39,789 bases of DNA from Bacteroidota bacterium (lineage in GTDB: Bacteria > Bacteroidota > Bacteroidia > Cytophagales > Microscillaceae). Below are positions 7,070-14,468 of the stretch, in pieces (the first letter of the stretch is position 1; each line of letters opens with the position of its first letter). A program made the translations under genes and the position numbers. The stretch spans positions 1-39,789 of the forward strand of contig RDXI01000028.1 in the NCBI GenBank assembly GCA_004292795.1. The letters run 5' to 3'. The notes beneath the pieces are model-generated. The model was not told the origin of the DNA. It was given only the letters and a program-made list of their open reading frames with translations, and ran no database searches.

Positions 7070-8455
7070 GTGCAACTCCCCTCTGACTTCTTGCAACAAG
7101 CCGATTTTGGCTTGCCTACTGCCGAACACCCGCTTTTCCTCGAGGCTCTCGATGGCAACGCGCCTACTTCTGTTCGCCTCAATCCTTTTAAACAGTCTTT
7201 CCTACAAAGTGGCGCGAAATTTACCGAAAACGCTCCTGTAGCGTGGGAAGCAATGGGGCGATACTTGCCTGAACGCCTTAGTTTTACGACTGATGTGGAC
7301 TTTTGGGCAGGCAGTTATTATGTGCAGGAAGCCTCTTCTATGTTTGTAGGCGAGGTTTTGCGCCAAGTCTTGCCTTTAGAAAAAGCCTTGACAGTCTTAG
7401 ACCTTTGCGCCGCGCCCGGAGGCAAAAGTACGCACATCTTGAGTTTGCTCTCGCCTGAGTCTATCTTGGTAAGCAATGAAATCGTGAAACAGCGCACCCA
7501 CATTTTGGGCGAAAACCTAAGCCGTTGGGGACAAGGAAATTATATCCTCACGAACCAAAACAGTGCGCAAATTGGCACACTCACAGGCGTTTTTGATGCT
7601 ATAGTCGTGGACGCGCCTTGTTCGGGAGAAGGTATGTTTCGCAAAGACAAGGAGGCAAGAAAAGAATGGTCGCTTGCCAATGTGCGTACTTGTGTCAGTA
7701 GGCAAGGCGAAATTTTGGAAAATATCGCGCCTACTTTGAAGGAAAACGGTTTTTTGATTTACAGCACTTGCACGTTCAATAGCCACGAAAACGAAAAAAG
7801 TTTGTTCGCCTTGCTCGAACAAGGTTGGGAAAGCATACAACTTAATGTGCCTTCGGATTGGGGAATCGTGCAACAAGAAACCGAACACGCCAACAAAACG
7901 CTGTATAGTTATCGTTTTTATCCGCATTTGGTAGTAGGCGAGGGCTTTTTTATCAGTTGTTTGCAAAAAACAGACCGCGAGAAAAACCGCAAACTGCACG
8001 TGAAAAATCCGCATTTGTTGCCTGTTCCCACTAGAAAACAAGATTTTTTGCAAGATTGGGTAGGCGAGTTAGGCGCGTTCAAATTTTATCAAACTGCCAA
8101 AAACGACATTTTCGCTATGCCCGAAGCGCAAGCGGAGCGTATGCACCTCATAGGCGAAACCTTGGGCGCGTGGAGTGCAGGCTATCACATTGGCACACGC
8201 AAACATGACGACCTCGAACCCGCGCCTGCTTGGGCGTTGTCAGGCAAGGTTAGTTTGAGCTTGCCTACAGTGGACTTGCCTACAGACATAGCTTTAGAAT
8301 TTTTGCGCAAAAACGAACTTACTGCCTTGCCTGTTACTGCGCAAAAGGGGTGGCATCTCGCTACGCATAATGGTTTGGGCTTGGGTTGGCTCAAAGCCTT
8401 GCCTACCCGATGGAACAACTACTATCCTGCACAGTGGCGCATTAGGCATTTGTAA
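7070..8455 (+). CDS. rsmF: RNA (cytosine-C5)-methyltransferase, NSUN/RsmF (YebU) type
   Basis: The protein has 461 residues and transfers a methyl group from S-adenosylmethionine to C5 of cytosine in rRNA (or tRNA). The SAM motif VLDLCAAPGGKS is at 109-120. Motif IV is DAPCSGEG with Cys184 and motif VI is STCTF with Cys234 as the catalytic nucleophile. The C-terminal third (about 300-461) fits the extra RNA-binding region of RsmF-like proteins. I chose GTG at 7070 because family members begin with a short '-LP..F' stretch and this gives MQLPSDFLQQ. The in-frame ATG at 6932 sits before the stem of the upstream terminator and would add an unlikely 46 residues. The 3' end overlaps the convergent Uma2 gene by 14 bases. 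The target base cannot be told from sequence. Confidence 0.85.
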   Translation: MQLPSDFLQQADFGLPTAEHPLFLEALDGNAPTSVRLNPFKQSFLQSGAKFTENAPVAWEAMGRYLPERLSFTTDVDFWAGSYYVQEASSMFVGEVLRQVLPLEKALTVLDLCAAPGGKSTHILSLLSPESILVSNEIVKQRTHILGENLSRWGQGNYILTNQNSAQIGTLTGVFDAIVVDAPCSGEGMFRKDKEARKEWSLANVRTCVSRQGEILENIAPTLKENGFLIYSTCTFNSHENEKSLFALLEQGWESIQLNVPSDWGIVQQETEHANKTLYSYRFYPHLVVGEGFFISCLQKTDREKNRKLHVKNPHLLPVPTRKQDFLQDWVGELGAFKFYQTAKNDIFAMPEAQAERMHLIGETLGAWSAGYHIGTRKHDDLEPAPAWALSGKVSLSLPTVDLPTDIALEFLRKNELTALPVTAQKGWHLATHNGLGLGWLKALPTRWNNYYPAQWRIRHL

Positions 8456-9446
8456 AAACAGTTTCCGCCAATCCAGCATTCGCAAGGGTTTTACGCAATT
8501 CTGCTAACTGCGCCAATAGTTCCGCATTGGTACGCGCTTCTTCTTTTGCCTCCTCTTCTGCTCTTTTTTGGGCTTTTTCTGCTTTCTTGCGGGCTTTTTC
8601 TTCTGCTTTAGCTTTGGCTTCGGCTTCTTTAGCTTTGACTTCAGCTTCAGTTAGTTTGGCTTCGGCTTCTTTGCGCAATGCAACCTCCTGCACATATTCC
8701 AAGAAAACATTGCCTTCAAGGTCTTTGATAATGAGCGTTTCGTTTTCTATCCCAAAGCACAAACCTGCTACGTAACTTGTATGTTCCGCCAAGTCAATTA
8801 TCCGCGTCAAGTACCCATTTTGGCGCACATAAAACTCAAGCGAAAGTTCCTTTTTCTTGCGGTTTTCCGCACTGCGCGTGTGGATAACCAAATATTCTTG
8901 CACTCCAGCATTTTGGTAGAACTGCCAACGCTTGAATTGGTCTTTCTTATCTCGATAATTCGAAGGCGACATAACCTCTATGGTAAACATATTGATGTGT
9001 ATGTCTTCCACCTTCAGGGGTTCTGCATCAGGATTCTTTTTTTGATACTCAAGTATCAAACGCTCTTTTTCTTTGGGTAAAATAAAAGAAGCACGTTCCT
9101 CTTCTTCGGGTTCAAGGTCTGCCACCTCGTAGGCGAGCATCACATCAGGGGCAAGCCTATCTCTGATGAACGTGGAGTTTCCTTTTTTGTCTTTCTTCTC
9201 CAACAAAATATACATAAAAGTATCTACTGCCGCAAAGCTACGCGGTAGTTTAGCCAACATCATCTCGATAGCGTTTTTGGCATTGGCTACCGTGTTGGCG
9301 TGGTCGGGATTTTCAGGCATACGTTTATTGTCTGATTCGGGAAAGTCGAAAGCTCTCCACGCGCCCCACCAACGGTCTGGCGTGCTTATCGTAGGCAAGG
9401 CAGGCAAGCGCGGATAATCAGGAAAGAGTTCGAGCTGAAGGCACAT
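8442..9446 (-). CDS. Uma2-family (DUF820) PD-(D/E)XK nuclease-like protein with coiled-coil tail
   Basis: This is a 334-residue protein. Residues about 40-250 follow the Uma2/DUF820 plan: RLAPDVMLAY with Asp101, FTIEVMSPSN with Glu157, then DKKDQFKRWQFYQNAGVQEYLVI. The D...ExV core and following lysines are those of the PD-(D/E)XK nuclease fold. Biological substrates of this family are unknown. Residues about 250-320 are a long alanine, lysine and glutamate-rich coiled coil built of KAEAKA-type repeats. The ATG at 9446 is chosen because the in-frame upstream TTG (9464) lies inside the promoter -7 element. It overlaps the convergent methyltransferase gene by 14 bases. Confidence 0.8.
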   Translation of the reverse strand: MCLQLELFPDYPRLPALPTISTPDRWWGAWRAFDFPESDNKRMPENPDHANTVANAKNAIEMMLAKLPRSFAAVDTFMYILLEKKDKKGNSTFIRDRLAPDVMLAYEVADLEPEEEERASFILPKEKERLILEYQKKNPDAEPLKVEDIHINMFTIEVMSPSNYRDKKDQFKRWQFYQNAGVQEYLVIHTRSAENRKKKELSLEFYVRQNGYLTRIIDLAEHTSYVAGLCFGIENETLIIKDLEGNVFLEYVQEVALRKEAEAKLTEAEVKAKEAEAKAKAEEKARKKAEKAQKRAEEEAKEEARTNAELLAQLAELRKTLANAGLAETVFTNA

Positions 9447-9461
9447 ATTGCAATGTTTTAT

Positions 9462-9492
9462 CAAAGTTACAAATCTTTCCGCAAAAAAACAA
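9462..9492 (-). promoter_or_regulatory. Promoter of the Uma2-family gene
   Basis: Minus-strand TTG (9492-9490), a 20-base spacer and TAACTTTG (9469-9462), a perfect match to TAnnTTTG. It lies 15 bases before the ATG at 9446 and so fixes that start. Confidence 0.65.
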
Positions 9493-9584
9493 GCATGCAG
9501 GCAAGTTTTTTTTACAAAAACTTACCTGCAAAAAAACAAGTGTGCAGGCAAGTTTTTTTACAAAAACTTACCTGCAAAAACAAG
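9481..9584. repeat. Two tandem copies of a ~47-bp hairpin unit
   Basis: GCAAAAAAACAAG at 9481 and 9528 and a shorter GCAAAAACAAG at 9574 mark the unit ends. Each unit contains GCAGGCAAGTTTTT and AAAAACTTACCTGC, which pair with one mismatch. On the minus strand the hairpins lie just past the stop of the 263-residue secreted protein and probably act as its tandem terminators. They also abut the Uma2 promoter. Confidence 0.7.
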
Positions 9585-9626
9585 CTTCATTCCTAATTTT
9601 TTTGCTACTTTTTTAGCAAGCAAACC

Positions 9627-10418
9627 CTATTCATAATACGTTATTTCCCTTTCTACAATGTATTTTACGACTTTGCTCTCGCCCTCAAATTTGACTTGAG
9701 AAGTCCAATTATTTTTAGCATCTAATTGATACTCAAAGTGATACTCACTGCGATGAACCACTTTGTCTGTAGCGATTTCTTGCCTTACCTGCATCATTTT
9801 GGCAATATCCCTTTGGGGCGTGTATTCCATCTTGAGCGTGTTTTTATTTTTGCTGATAGCAGGCATACTGTGTACTCTTTCTATGATGTTGTTGGCTTCG
9901 TCGTGTTTGGACACTTCGCTGATAGGCTCTTTGCTTTCGTCAGCCATGTAGGTAAGTTGTTCTATCAAATTGCCTTTGCTGTCATATTTGTAAGTAATGC
10001 GGTTTGTTTGCGTGCCTTTGTCGTCATATACTTTTTCTGCCACAAGAAACCCTTTTGCATCATATTGGCATACATACTTGCCTGCCAAAACACCCGAAGC
10101 ATAATAGATACTCAAGTCCGTTCTCTGTCCCTTTTCGTTGTATTTGTGGATTTTTTTGAGCGAAATCTCTCCATTTACTTTGTAAACAACATCTTCAATA
10201 GTATTGCCTGAAGCATTGTACGTTGCGATGTTGTATTGCAACAAAGCATCTTTAGTAGGTTTGCCAAAAACGTCTTTGGCTCCATATTCGGAGGTTTTGA
10301 TAGACTTGATTTTTCCCTTCAGGTTGATGCTTTGAAGGTCGTTTTTGGGCTGTTGTGCGAAGGCAGTATGCACAAGGCACAAAGAGAACAGCAAAAGAGC
10401 AAAGGTCGTTTTTTTCAT
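9627..10418 (-). CDS. Secreted protein with YD-like (Rhs-type) repeats
   Basis: This is a 263-residue protein starting with a signal peptide, MKKTTFALLLFSLCLVHTAFAQ, cut probably after AFA. The mature part shows short repeats of the form KYNEKGQRTDLSIYY, QYDAKGFLVAEKVYDD and KYDSKGNLIEQLTYM (about 105-175). These resemble YD/RHS or MORN-like beta-strand repeats. A second, unrelated-looking protein of the same style lies at 25432-26181. A -7 element TACTTTTG (10445-10438 on the minus strand) lies just before the ATG, without a well-spaced -33. The function is unknown; location is periplasm or cell surface. Confidence 0.7.
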   Translation of the reverse strand: MKKTTFALLLFSLCLVHTAFAQQPKNDLQSINLKGKIKSIKTSEYGAKDVFGKPTKDALLQYNIATYNASGNTIEDVVYKVNGEISLKKIHKYNEKGQRTDLSIYYASGVLAGKYVCQYDAKGFLVAEKVYDDKGTQTNRITYKYDSKGNLIEQLTYMADESKEPISEVSKHDEANNIIERVHSMPAISKNKNTLKMEYTPQRDIAKMMQVRQEIATDKVVHRSEYHFEYQLDAKNNWTSQVKFEGESKVVKYIVEREITYYE

Positions 10419-10531
10419 ATAATACAAAATGATGTTACAAAAGTACGCTGTTTTGTGCCAAGATGCAGGGAGCAATTTATGAAACCTTGTTTTGCGTGCA
10501 TGAAACTTGTTTTTGAGTTTAGGAAGCCTCG

Positions 10532-10565
10532 AAAAAAAGCCCCTTCACAGCGCACTGCGAAGGGG
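10532..10565 (-). terminator. Intrinsic terminator of the TPR gene
   Basis: Arms 10540-10550 and 10555-10565 (CCCCTTCACAG with CTGCGAAGGGG, one internal mismatch) form a GC-rich stem with a 4-base loop. On the minus strand it is followed by seven T. It lies 12 bases past the stop. Confidence 0.85.
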
Positions 10566-10576
10566 TAGGCAAGTTA

Positions 10577-12268
10577 TTATTTCTTTTCAGGTGTTTTCTT
10601 TTCAGGTGTTTTGGGTTTAAGCTCCTCGATTTGCTTCATCATTTCTTTAGCATTCTTATAATCAGGGTCAAACTCAAGCGATTTTTTAGCAAACTCCTCT
10701 GTTTTTTCCAAGTTATTCATAGAACCCTCTATGCTCGCCAATCTGTAATACACTTCGGCAATTCTTTTCTTATCTTTTTCTTTGTCGGCTATTTCCAAAT
10801 AGCGTTCAAAAACAGCCTTAGAAGCGGGGTATTTTTTGTCTTTTGCGTCTGTTTTCTTGTCTTTTGCATCTGTTTTCTCTTTTTCGGCTTCCATAGCGGA
10901 CATATTGCGTGCTTTCCAATAAACGCCTTGTGCCGTTTCTTGCATTCCATTGGCTTTTTCAAGCACTTCGTCTGCCTTTTTGTAATCTTTAGCAAGGTGC
11001 AATGCCTGTCCCCAACCCATATAGTCGTTGATGCTGGGCTTGCTTGCTTTGCTGATTTGGGTTTCTTTTACTACCGCCGCGTATTTGTAGGCTTTGCCAT
11101 TCCACATAGTCGTAAACATTTCGCCATACAAAGAACGTTTAGCCGTATCCACTTCAGCCGCTTTGCTTATGTTTTCGATGGCTTTCAAAGTATCTTTGCC
11201 ATTTACTAGATACAAGCGTCCCAAATATTCATAATCGGAGCTTATCAATTTATCGGCTTCTACCTTGCCTACAAAACCTTCTAAGTTTTTCAAACCGTTG
11301 GCATAGTCTTTCAGTTCGTATTGGTTATAGGCTTGCAAACGAAGCAAATTAGGGCGGTCGAGCTTACCTTCCAATTTCTTCAATACTTCATACGATTTGG
11401 CGTATTCCTTCGCTACGTATAGGAATTGACCGTACATATATTGCGTGTCGATGTTGCCATCAGAGCGTTTCATGTATTCCTCATAGTAGCCTATGCCTTC
11501 TTTGTATTGCCCAGCCTGTGAGTACAAATCACCCAACAAACGGTAAGCAGGGCTATAACCAGGATCTACTTCAATGCCTTTTTTGTAGTCTTCTAAGGCT
11601 TTTTTGTAGTTTCTTGCTCGCCTCCAAATGTTGCCTTTGCGGATATAAGCCTTTGCCGATTTGGGGTTGATGCCCAAAGCACGGTCATAGCAGTTTGCGG
11701 CATTGCCACCATCGCCTTTGCTCATATCGTTGCGCTCAAGGTACGCATCGCCATTGGTAAGGGCAACGTCTATATCTTGGGGAGCAAGGTCTTTCGCGCC
11801 TTTTTGTTTGGCAGTTTTGTTGCCTTCGAGGAGGTTGAGTGCTTCTGTAATGTCTTTCGGTTCGTCATACACATACGCCTCTGCAATGCGAAGCATTACT
11901 TCTGCATTTTTGCGTTTGCTGATGGTAAGAGCTTGTTCGAAGTCTGCTTTTGCGCCTGCTACGTTTTTGCCCATATATTTCACTCTGCCCAAGCCCACAT
12001 AATTCAAAGGATATTTGGGGTCAATGGTAACACCTTTCTCAAACAAGACCTTCGCCGAGTCGGGCTTTTCTGTTTTGAGGTAGAAATAACCCAACTGATA
12101 CGCGCCTTCTGCGGTTTGGTTTTTGCTGTAAAAGTCTTGCAAAGCCTTGCGTGCATTGCCATACTGCTCTTGCTCAAGGTAGCGAAGCCCTTCAGCGATA
12201 GTTTGCGCTTGGCTCGCTTGCGAGGCGAGTCCGAAGGCTAATGCCACAGTCCAGAAACTTTTTTTCAT
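10577..12268 (-). CDS. Secreted tetratricopeptide-repeat (TPR) protein
   Basis: This is a 563-residue protein with a signal peptide (MKKSFWTVALAFGLASQASQAQ). It is a solenoid of about ten TPR-like helix pairs, clearest at AYQLGYFYLKTEKPDSAKVLFEKGVTIDP-type segments (about 55-85), ALGINPKSAKAYIRKGNIWRRA (195-220) and GYSPAYRLLGDLYSQAG (230-255). A low-complexity linker of KTDAKDKK units occurs near 465-480. The C-terminus ends in repeated TPEKK. It lies downstream of the PstS-like gene with a 52-base gap, so the two are probably co-transcribed. In Bacteroidota, TPR plus PstS-like genes often follow TonB/ExbB/ExbD genes, which are not seen here. It is likely a periplasmic scaffold; the partner is unknown. 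Confidence 0.85.
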   Translation of the reverse strand: MKKSFWTVALAFGLASQASQAQTIAEGLRYLEQEQYGNARKALQDFYSKNQTAEGAYQLGYFYLKTEKPDSAKVLFEKGVTIDPKYPLNYVGLGRVKYMGKNVAGAKADFEQALTISKRKNAEVMLRIAEAYVYDEPKDITEALNLLEGNKTAKQKGAKDLAPQDIDVALTNGDAYLERNDMSKGDGGNAANCYDRALGINPKSAKAYIRKGNIWRRARNYKKALEDYKKGIEVDPGYSPAYRLLGDLYSQAGQYKEGIGYYEEYMKRSDGNIDTQYMYGQFLYVAKEYAKSYEVLKKLEGKLDRPNLLRLQAYNQYELKDYANGLKNLEGFVGKVEADKLISSDYEYLGRLYLVNGKDTLKAIENISKAAEVDTAKRSLYGEMFTTMWNGKAYKYAAVVKETQISKASKPSINDYMGWGQALHLAKDYKKADEVLEKANGMQETAQGVYWKARNMSAMEAEKEKTDAKDKKTDAKDKKYPASKAVFERYLEIADKEKDKKRIAEVYYRLASIEGSMNNLEKTEEFAKKSLEFDPDYKNAKEMMKQIEELKPKTPEKKTPEKK

Positions 12269-12320
12269 AGAGGATTTAATTTATTGATTTACTGACTTAA
12301 TGAACGAAAGATTGGTTGAT

Positions 12321-13232
12321 TTATTGAATGGATTTTCTTTTTGTTTCTACAAATCGTATTTGCGCTTGGGCAGGCAAGAGTCCCTCTTTCTGCACAATGC
12401 GTTGCCCCTTTTCGCCACGCAGGAAAGTTATAAAGCCTGAAGCCAAACCAGAGCCAATCTCTCTCGAAATGGCATACATATCTCTGCGAAAAGGGTACAG
12501 TTTTTCGTGTATGTTGTGTTGGTCAGGCATATAGTAGTCATCAGGCGAGGTTGGATTTTTTTTGGTAGCTATAGGTATCACACGCACTTTTTCCAAAAAC
12601 ACTTGGTTCGCGCTGTTGTCTATGTCGCTTACCCAATTCACGCCTATCACGCCTATAGCGTTTTCGTTTTGCGCTACATAGTCTATCACTTCCTTGTTCG
12701 ACTTGGTTGCAAAGATTTTGATAGAGTCTTGTGGCGTGAGTTTGAAATAATCACGGATATAGTTCAAGTTGCTCGAAAAGTTGTTGTCAAATACCAAAAT
12801 GATAGGCTCGCCATTTTTGTTTTTCACTTTGCCACGCACAATATCGCCAAAACGTTTTACGGTTAAGGCTGTATCTGGGCTTTGTGGGTGAGTAATGAGG
12901 GCGACTGCATCAATGGCTATCTTGACAGTAGTAACTTTGGCATCTTGCTTTTTGAGTTCGGCTTCCTCGCCTGCTGTTAGCTTGCGCGAGATAACGACCA
13001 TACGCACCGTATCTTTCAACAAATCTTTTACCGCATTGTCTTCGGAACGATAGGTGATGCTTACCTGCGCCTTGCGGTACAAGCCCATAAAAACATCTGT
13101 AGCCGTATCCATCAAAGGACGAAACGACTCATCAACCGCCACTTGGATATAGCCACTCGAGGGCGTACTTTTTTTGACTTGAGCCTCACAACTCAACAAA
13201 AACAAGCAAGCTAAAAACAAACAATAGCGCAT
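12321..13232 (-). CDS. PstS-like substrate-binding lipoprotein
   Basis: This is a protein of 303 residues with a lipoprotein signal ending LACLFLLSC, acylated at Cys15. The mature part has the type II periplasmic-binding fold of PstS-like proteins: GYIQVAVDESFRPLMD, RMVVISRKLTAGEE, VALITHPQSPDTALTVKRFGDIVRGK and NAIGVIGVNWVSD. Phosphate specificity cannot be assumed. No PstABC permease genes are present, so this is probably a solitary binding protein of the kind found with TonB-type genes in the phylum. The start at 13232 gives a normal short signal; ATG 13244 is an alternative. The longer frame to 13328 begins at GTG and overlaps the upstream gene, so it was rejected. The upstream gene stops 74 bases away. 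Confidence 0.8.
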   Translation of the reverse strand: MRYCLFLACLFLLSCEAQVKKSTPSSGYIQVAVDESFRPLMDTATDVFMGLYRKAQVSITYRSEDNAVKDLLKDTVRMVVISRKLTAGEEAELKKQDAKVTTVKIAIDAVALITHPQSPDTALTVKRFGDIVRGKVKNKNGEPIILVFDNNFSSNLNYIRDYFKLTPQDSIKIFATKSNKEVIDYVAQNENAIGVIGVNWVSDIDNSANQVFLEKVRVIPIATKKNPTSPDDYYMPDQHNIHEKLYPFRRDMYAISREIGSGLASGFITFLRGEKGQRIVQKEGLLPAQAQIRFVETKRKSIQ

Positions 13233-13306
13233 GAATAAGGACATTTTATTTTTTTTGTCAAGGTACATATAATTACGCATACTACCAAATAGGGCAGTTA
13301 TTACAA

Positions 13307-13651
13307 TTATTCGTCTGTTTTTTTCCACATAGCCTTGAAGTGATAGCCTGTGAGGGCAGACATTCCCCCAGCTAAACTACCCACCAAAACCGTGATGATG
13401 ATGATCACAGTTTTTCCAAGCCCCAGCAGTTCGCTGATACGCCCCAGCAATAGCCCTTCGTTTTGGCTATTGACAAAGAGCGCGTAGCCCAACCACACGA
13501 CCAATACGCCCAAAAAACCCGACAAGAAGGAGGCAAGCGAACTCTTGCCTACCAACCACGCCGCCACAAAACAATCTATCATCACAAGCCACCAATGCGA
13601 GAGCAATGTTTGGGTGATGAACACCAAAAGGGCGATAACTAAAAATAACAT
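13307..13651 (-). CDS. Small multi-pass membrane protein of unknown function
   Basis: This is a 114-residue hydrophobic protein with three or four predicted membrane spans (about 1-17, 20-35, 40-60 and 78-98). It ends in a charged tail, KAMWKKTDE, that is probably cytoplasmic. The start is an ATG 92 bases from the divergent membrane-protein gene at 13744. It precedes the PstS-like lipoprotein and TPR genes on the same strand, so it is probably the first gene of that operon. I recognise no family; the segment GSLAGGMSALTGYHFKAMWKK recalls DUF3185/DUF4199-like small membrane proteins only loosely. Confidence 0.65.
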   Translation of the reverse strand: MLFLVIALLVFITQTLLSHWWLVMIDCFVAAWLVGKSSLASFLSGFLGVLVVWLGYALFVNSQNEGLLLGRISELLGLGKTVIIIITVLVGSLAGGMSALTGYHFKAMWKKTDE

Positions 13652-13710
13652 GAGCAGGGCGAAGATAAGATATGTTTACCTCAAAAACGCGGTAAAATTA
13701 GTGCCTTTTT

Positions 13711-13738
13711 TTGTTTTCTGCAAAAGTTTATATCTTTG
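13711..13738 (+). promoter_or_regulatory. Promoter of the 13744 membrane-protein gene
   Basis: TTG at 13711-13713 at the end of a T run, a 17-base spacer and TATCTTTG at 13731-13738. The match to consensus is full. The first ATG follows five bases later, so the mRNA is leaderless or nearly so, or translation uses a slightly later start. Confidence 0.65.
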
Positions 13739-13743
13739 GAGGT

Positions 13744-14343
13744 ATGAAATCTGTATTTATTCTTTCGGTGGGGCTTTGGGCGAATGTGCTTATCGCGCTT
13801 TGGGCGGGTTGGGGAACTTCGCGTGCTGTGGACTTTTGGCAAGTAATGACGCGCTTGTCGGGGCGGGTGTCGTTGGGTATTTTTGTGTGTATTATGGTCT
13901 ATGAAACTTGCCTGCTGACGAAGCGAGCCTTGCCTACTTTCCTGCAAAATACCCAACTTTGGCATTGGACTACGGGCTTTGCGTTGCATCATTTTTGGCA
14001 TTTATTGTGTATTGCGGTGTATGTGCAAATGTCGGGTGTCGAGCTTGTGCCTATTCGGTTGGCGGGTGGAGCGTTTGCGTATTTGTTGGTGGGTGTTGTG
14101 CCTTTCCTGCATTATCGACATTTGGAGCTACGTTGGAAAAGACCTGTGCGCTTTTTGTACTTGTATTGGGTGTGGTTTGTGATGTTTATGACATATTTGG
14201 CACGCCTAAAAGGGGATTTTCCCAATGCAGGCGGGGCTTTTCAAGAATATGTGGCTTTTATGGCGGTGGCTGTTGTGTTGTTGCTATGGCATTTCAGCCA
14301 ATTCCTTTGGCGCGGTAGGGCTTTGAGCGAAAAGGGGCAATGA
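13744..14343 (+). CDS. Multi-pass membrane protein with clustered histidines
   Basis: This is a 199-residue integral membrane protein with about six hydrophobic spans. It begins MKSVFILSVGLWANVLIALW. Histidines cluster near membrane edges in HHFWHLL (about 89-95), HYRH (about 122-125) and WHF (about 185), which could bind haem or metal. That is inference only. ATG 13744 is preferred over the upstream TTG at 13711, because that TTG is the -33 element of a full promoter. The VWA gene follows 125 bases later on the same strand. The family is not recognised. Confidence 0.7.
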   Translation: MKSVFILSVGLWANVLIALWAGWGTSRAVDFWQVMTRLSGRVSLGIFVCIMVYETCLLTKRALPTFLQNTQLWHWTTGFALHHFWHLLCIAVYVQMSGVELVPIRLAGGAFAYLLVGVVPFLHYRHLELRWKRPVRFLYLYWVWFVMFMTYLARLKGDFPNAGGAFQEYVAFMAVAVVLLLWHFSQFLWRGRALSEKGQ

Positions 14344-14468
14344 AAATAATAGCCTCGCCTGCCACGTACAAAAGAAAAAATGTTGAGATTAGCGGTTTTT
14401 TGTAAAAAAAGCTACGTTTTTGCGACATAAAGCAGTAGTTTTACAAGGAAAAAAACTATTTTTGGGGC

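Noticed and set aside
10584-10606. CTTTTCAGGTG words in the TPR gene matching those at 137-309
   Set aside because: Here they encode the repeated TPEKK tail in frame, so protein repetition explains them. I see no further similarity to the intergenic copies.
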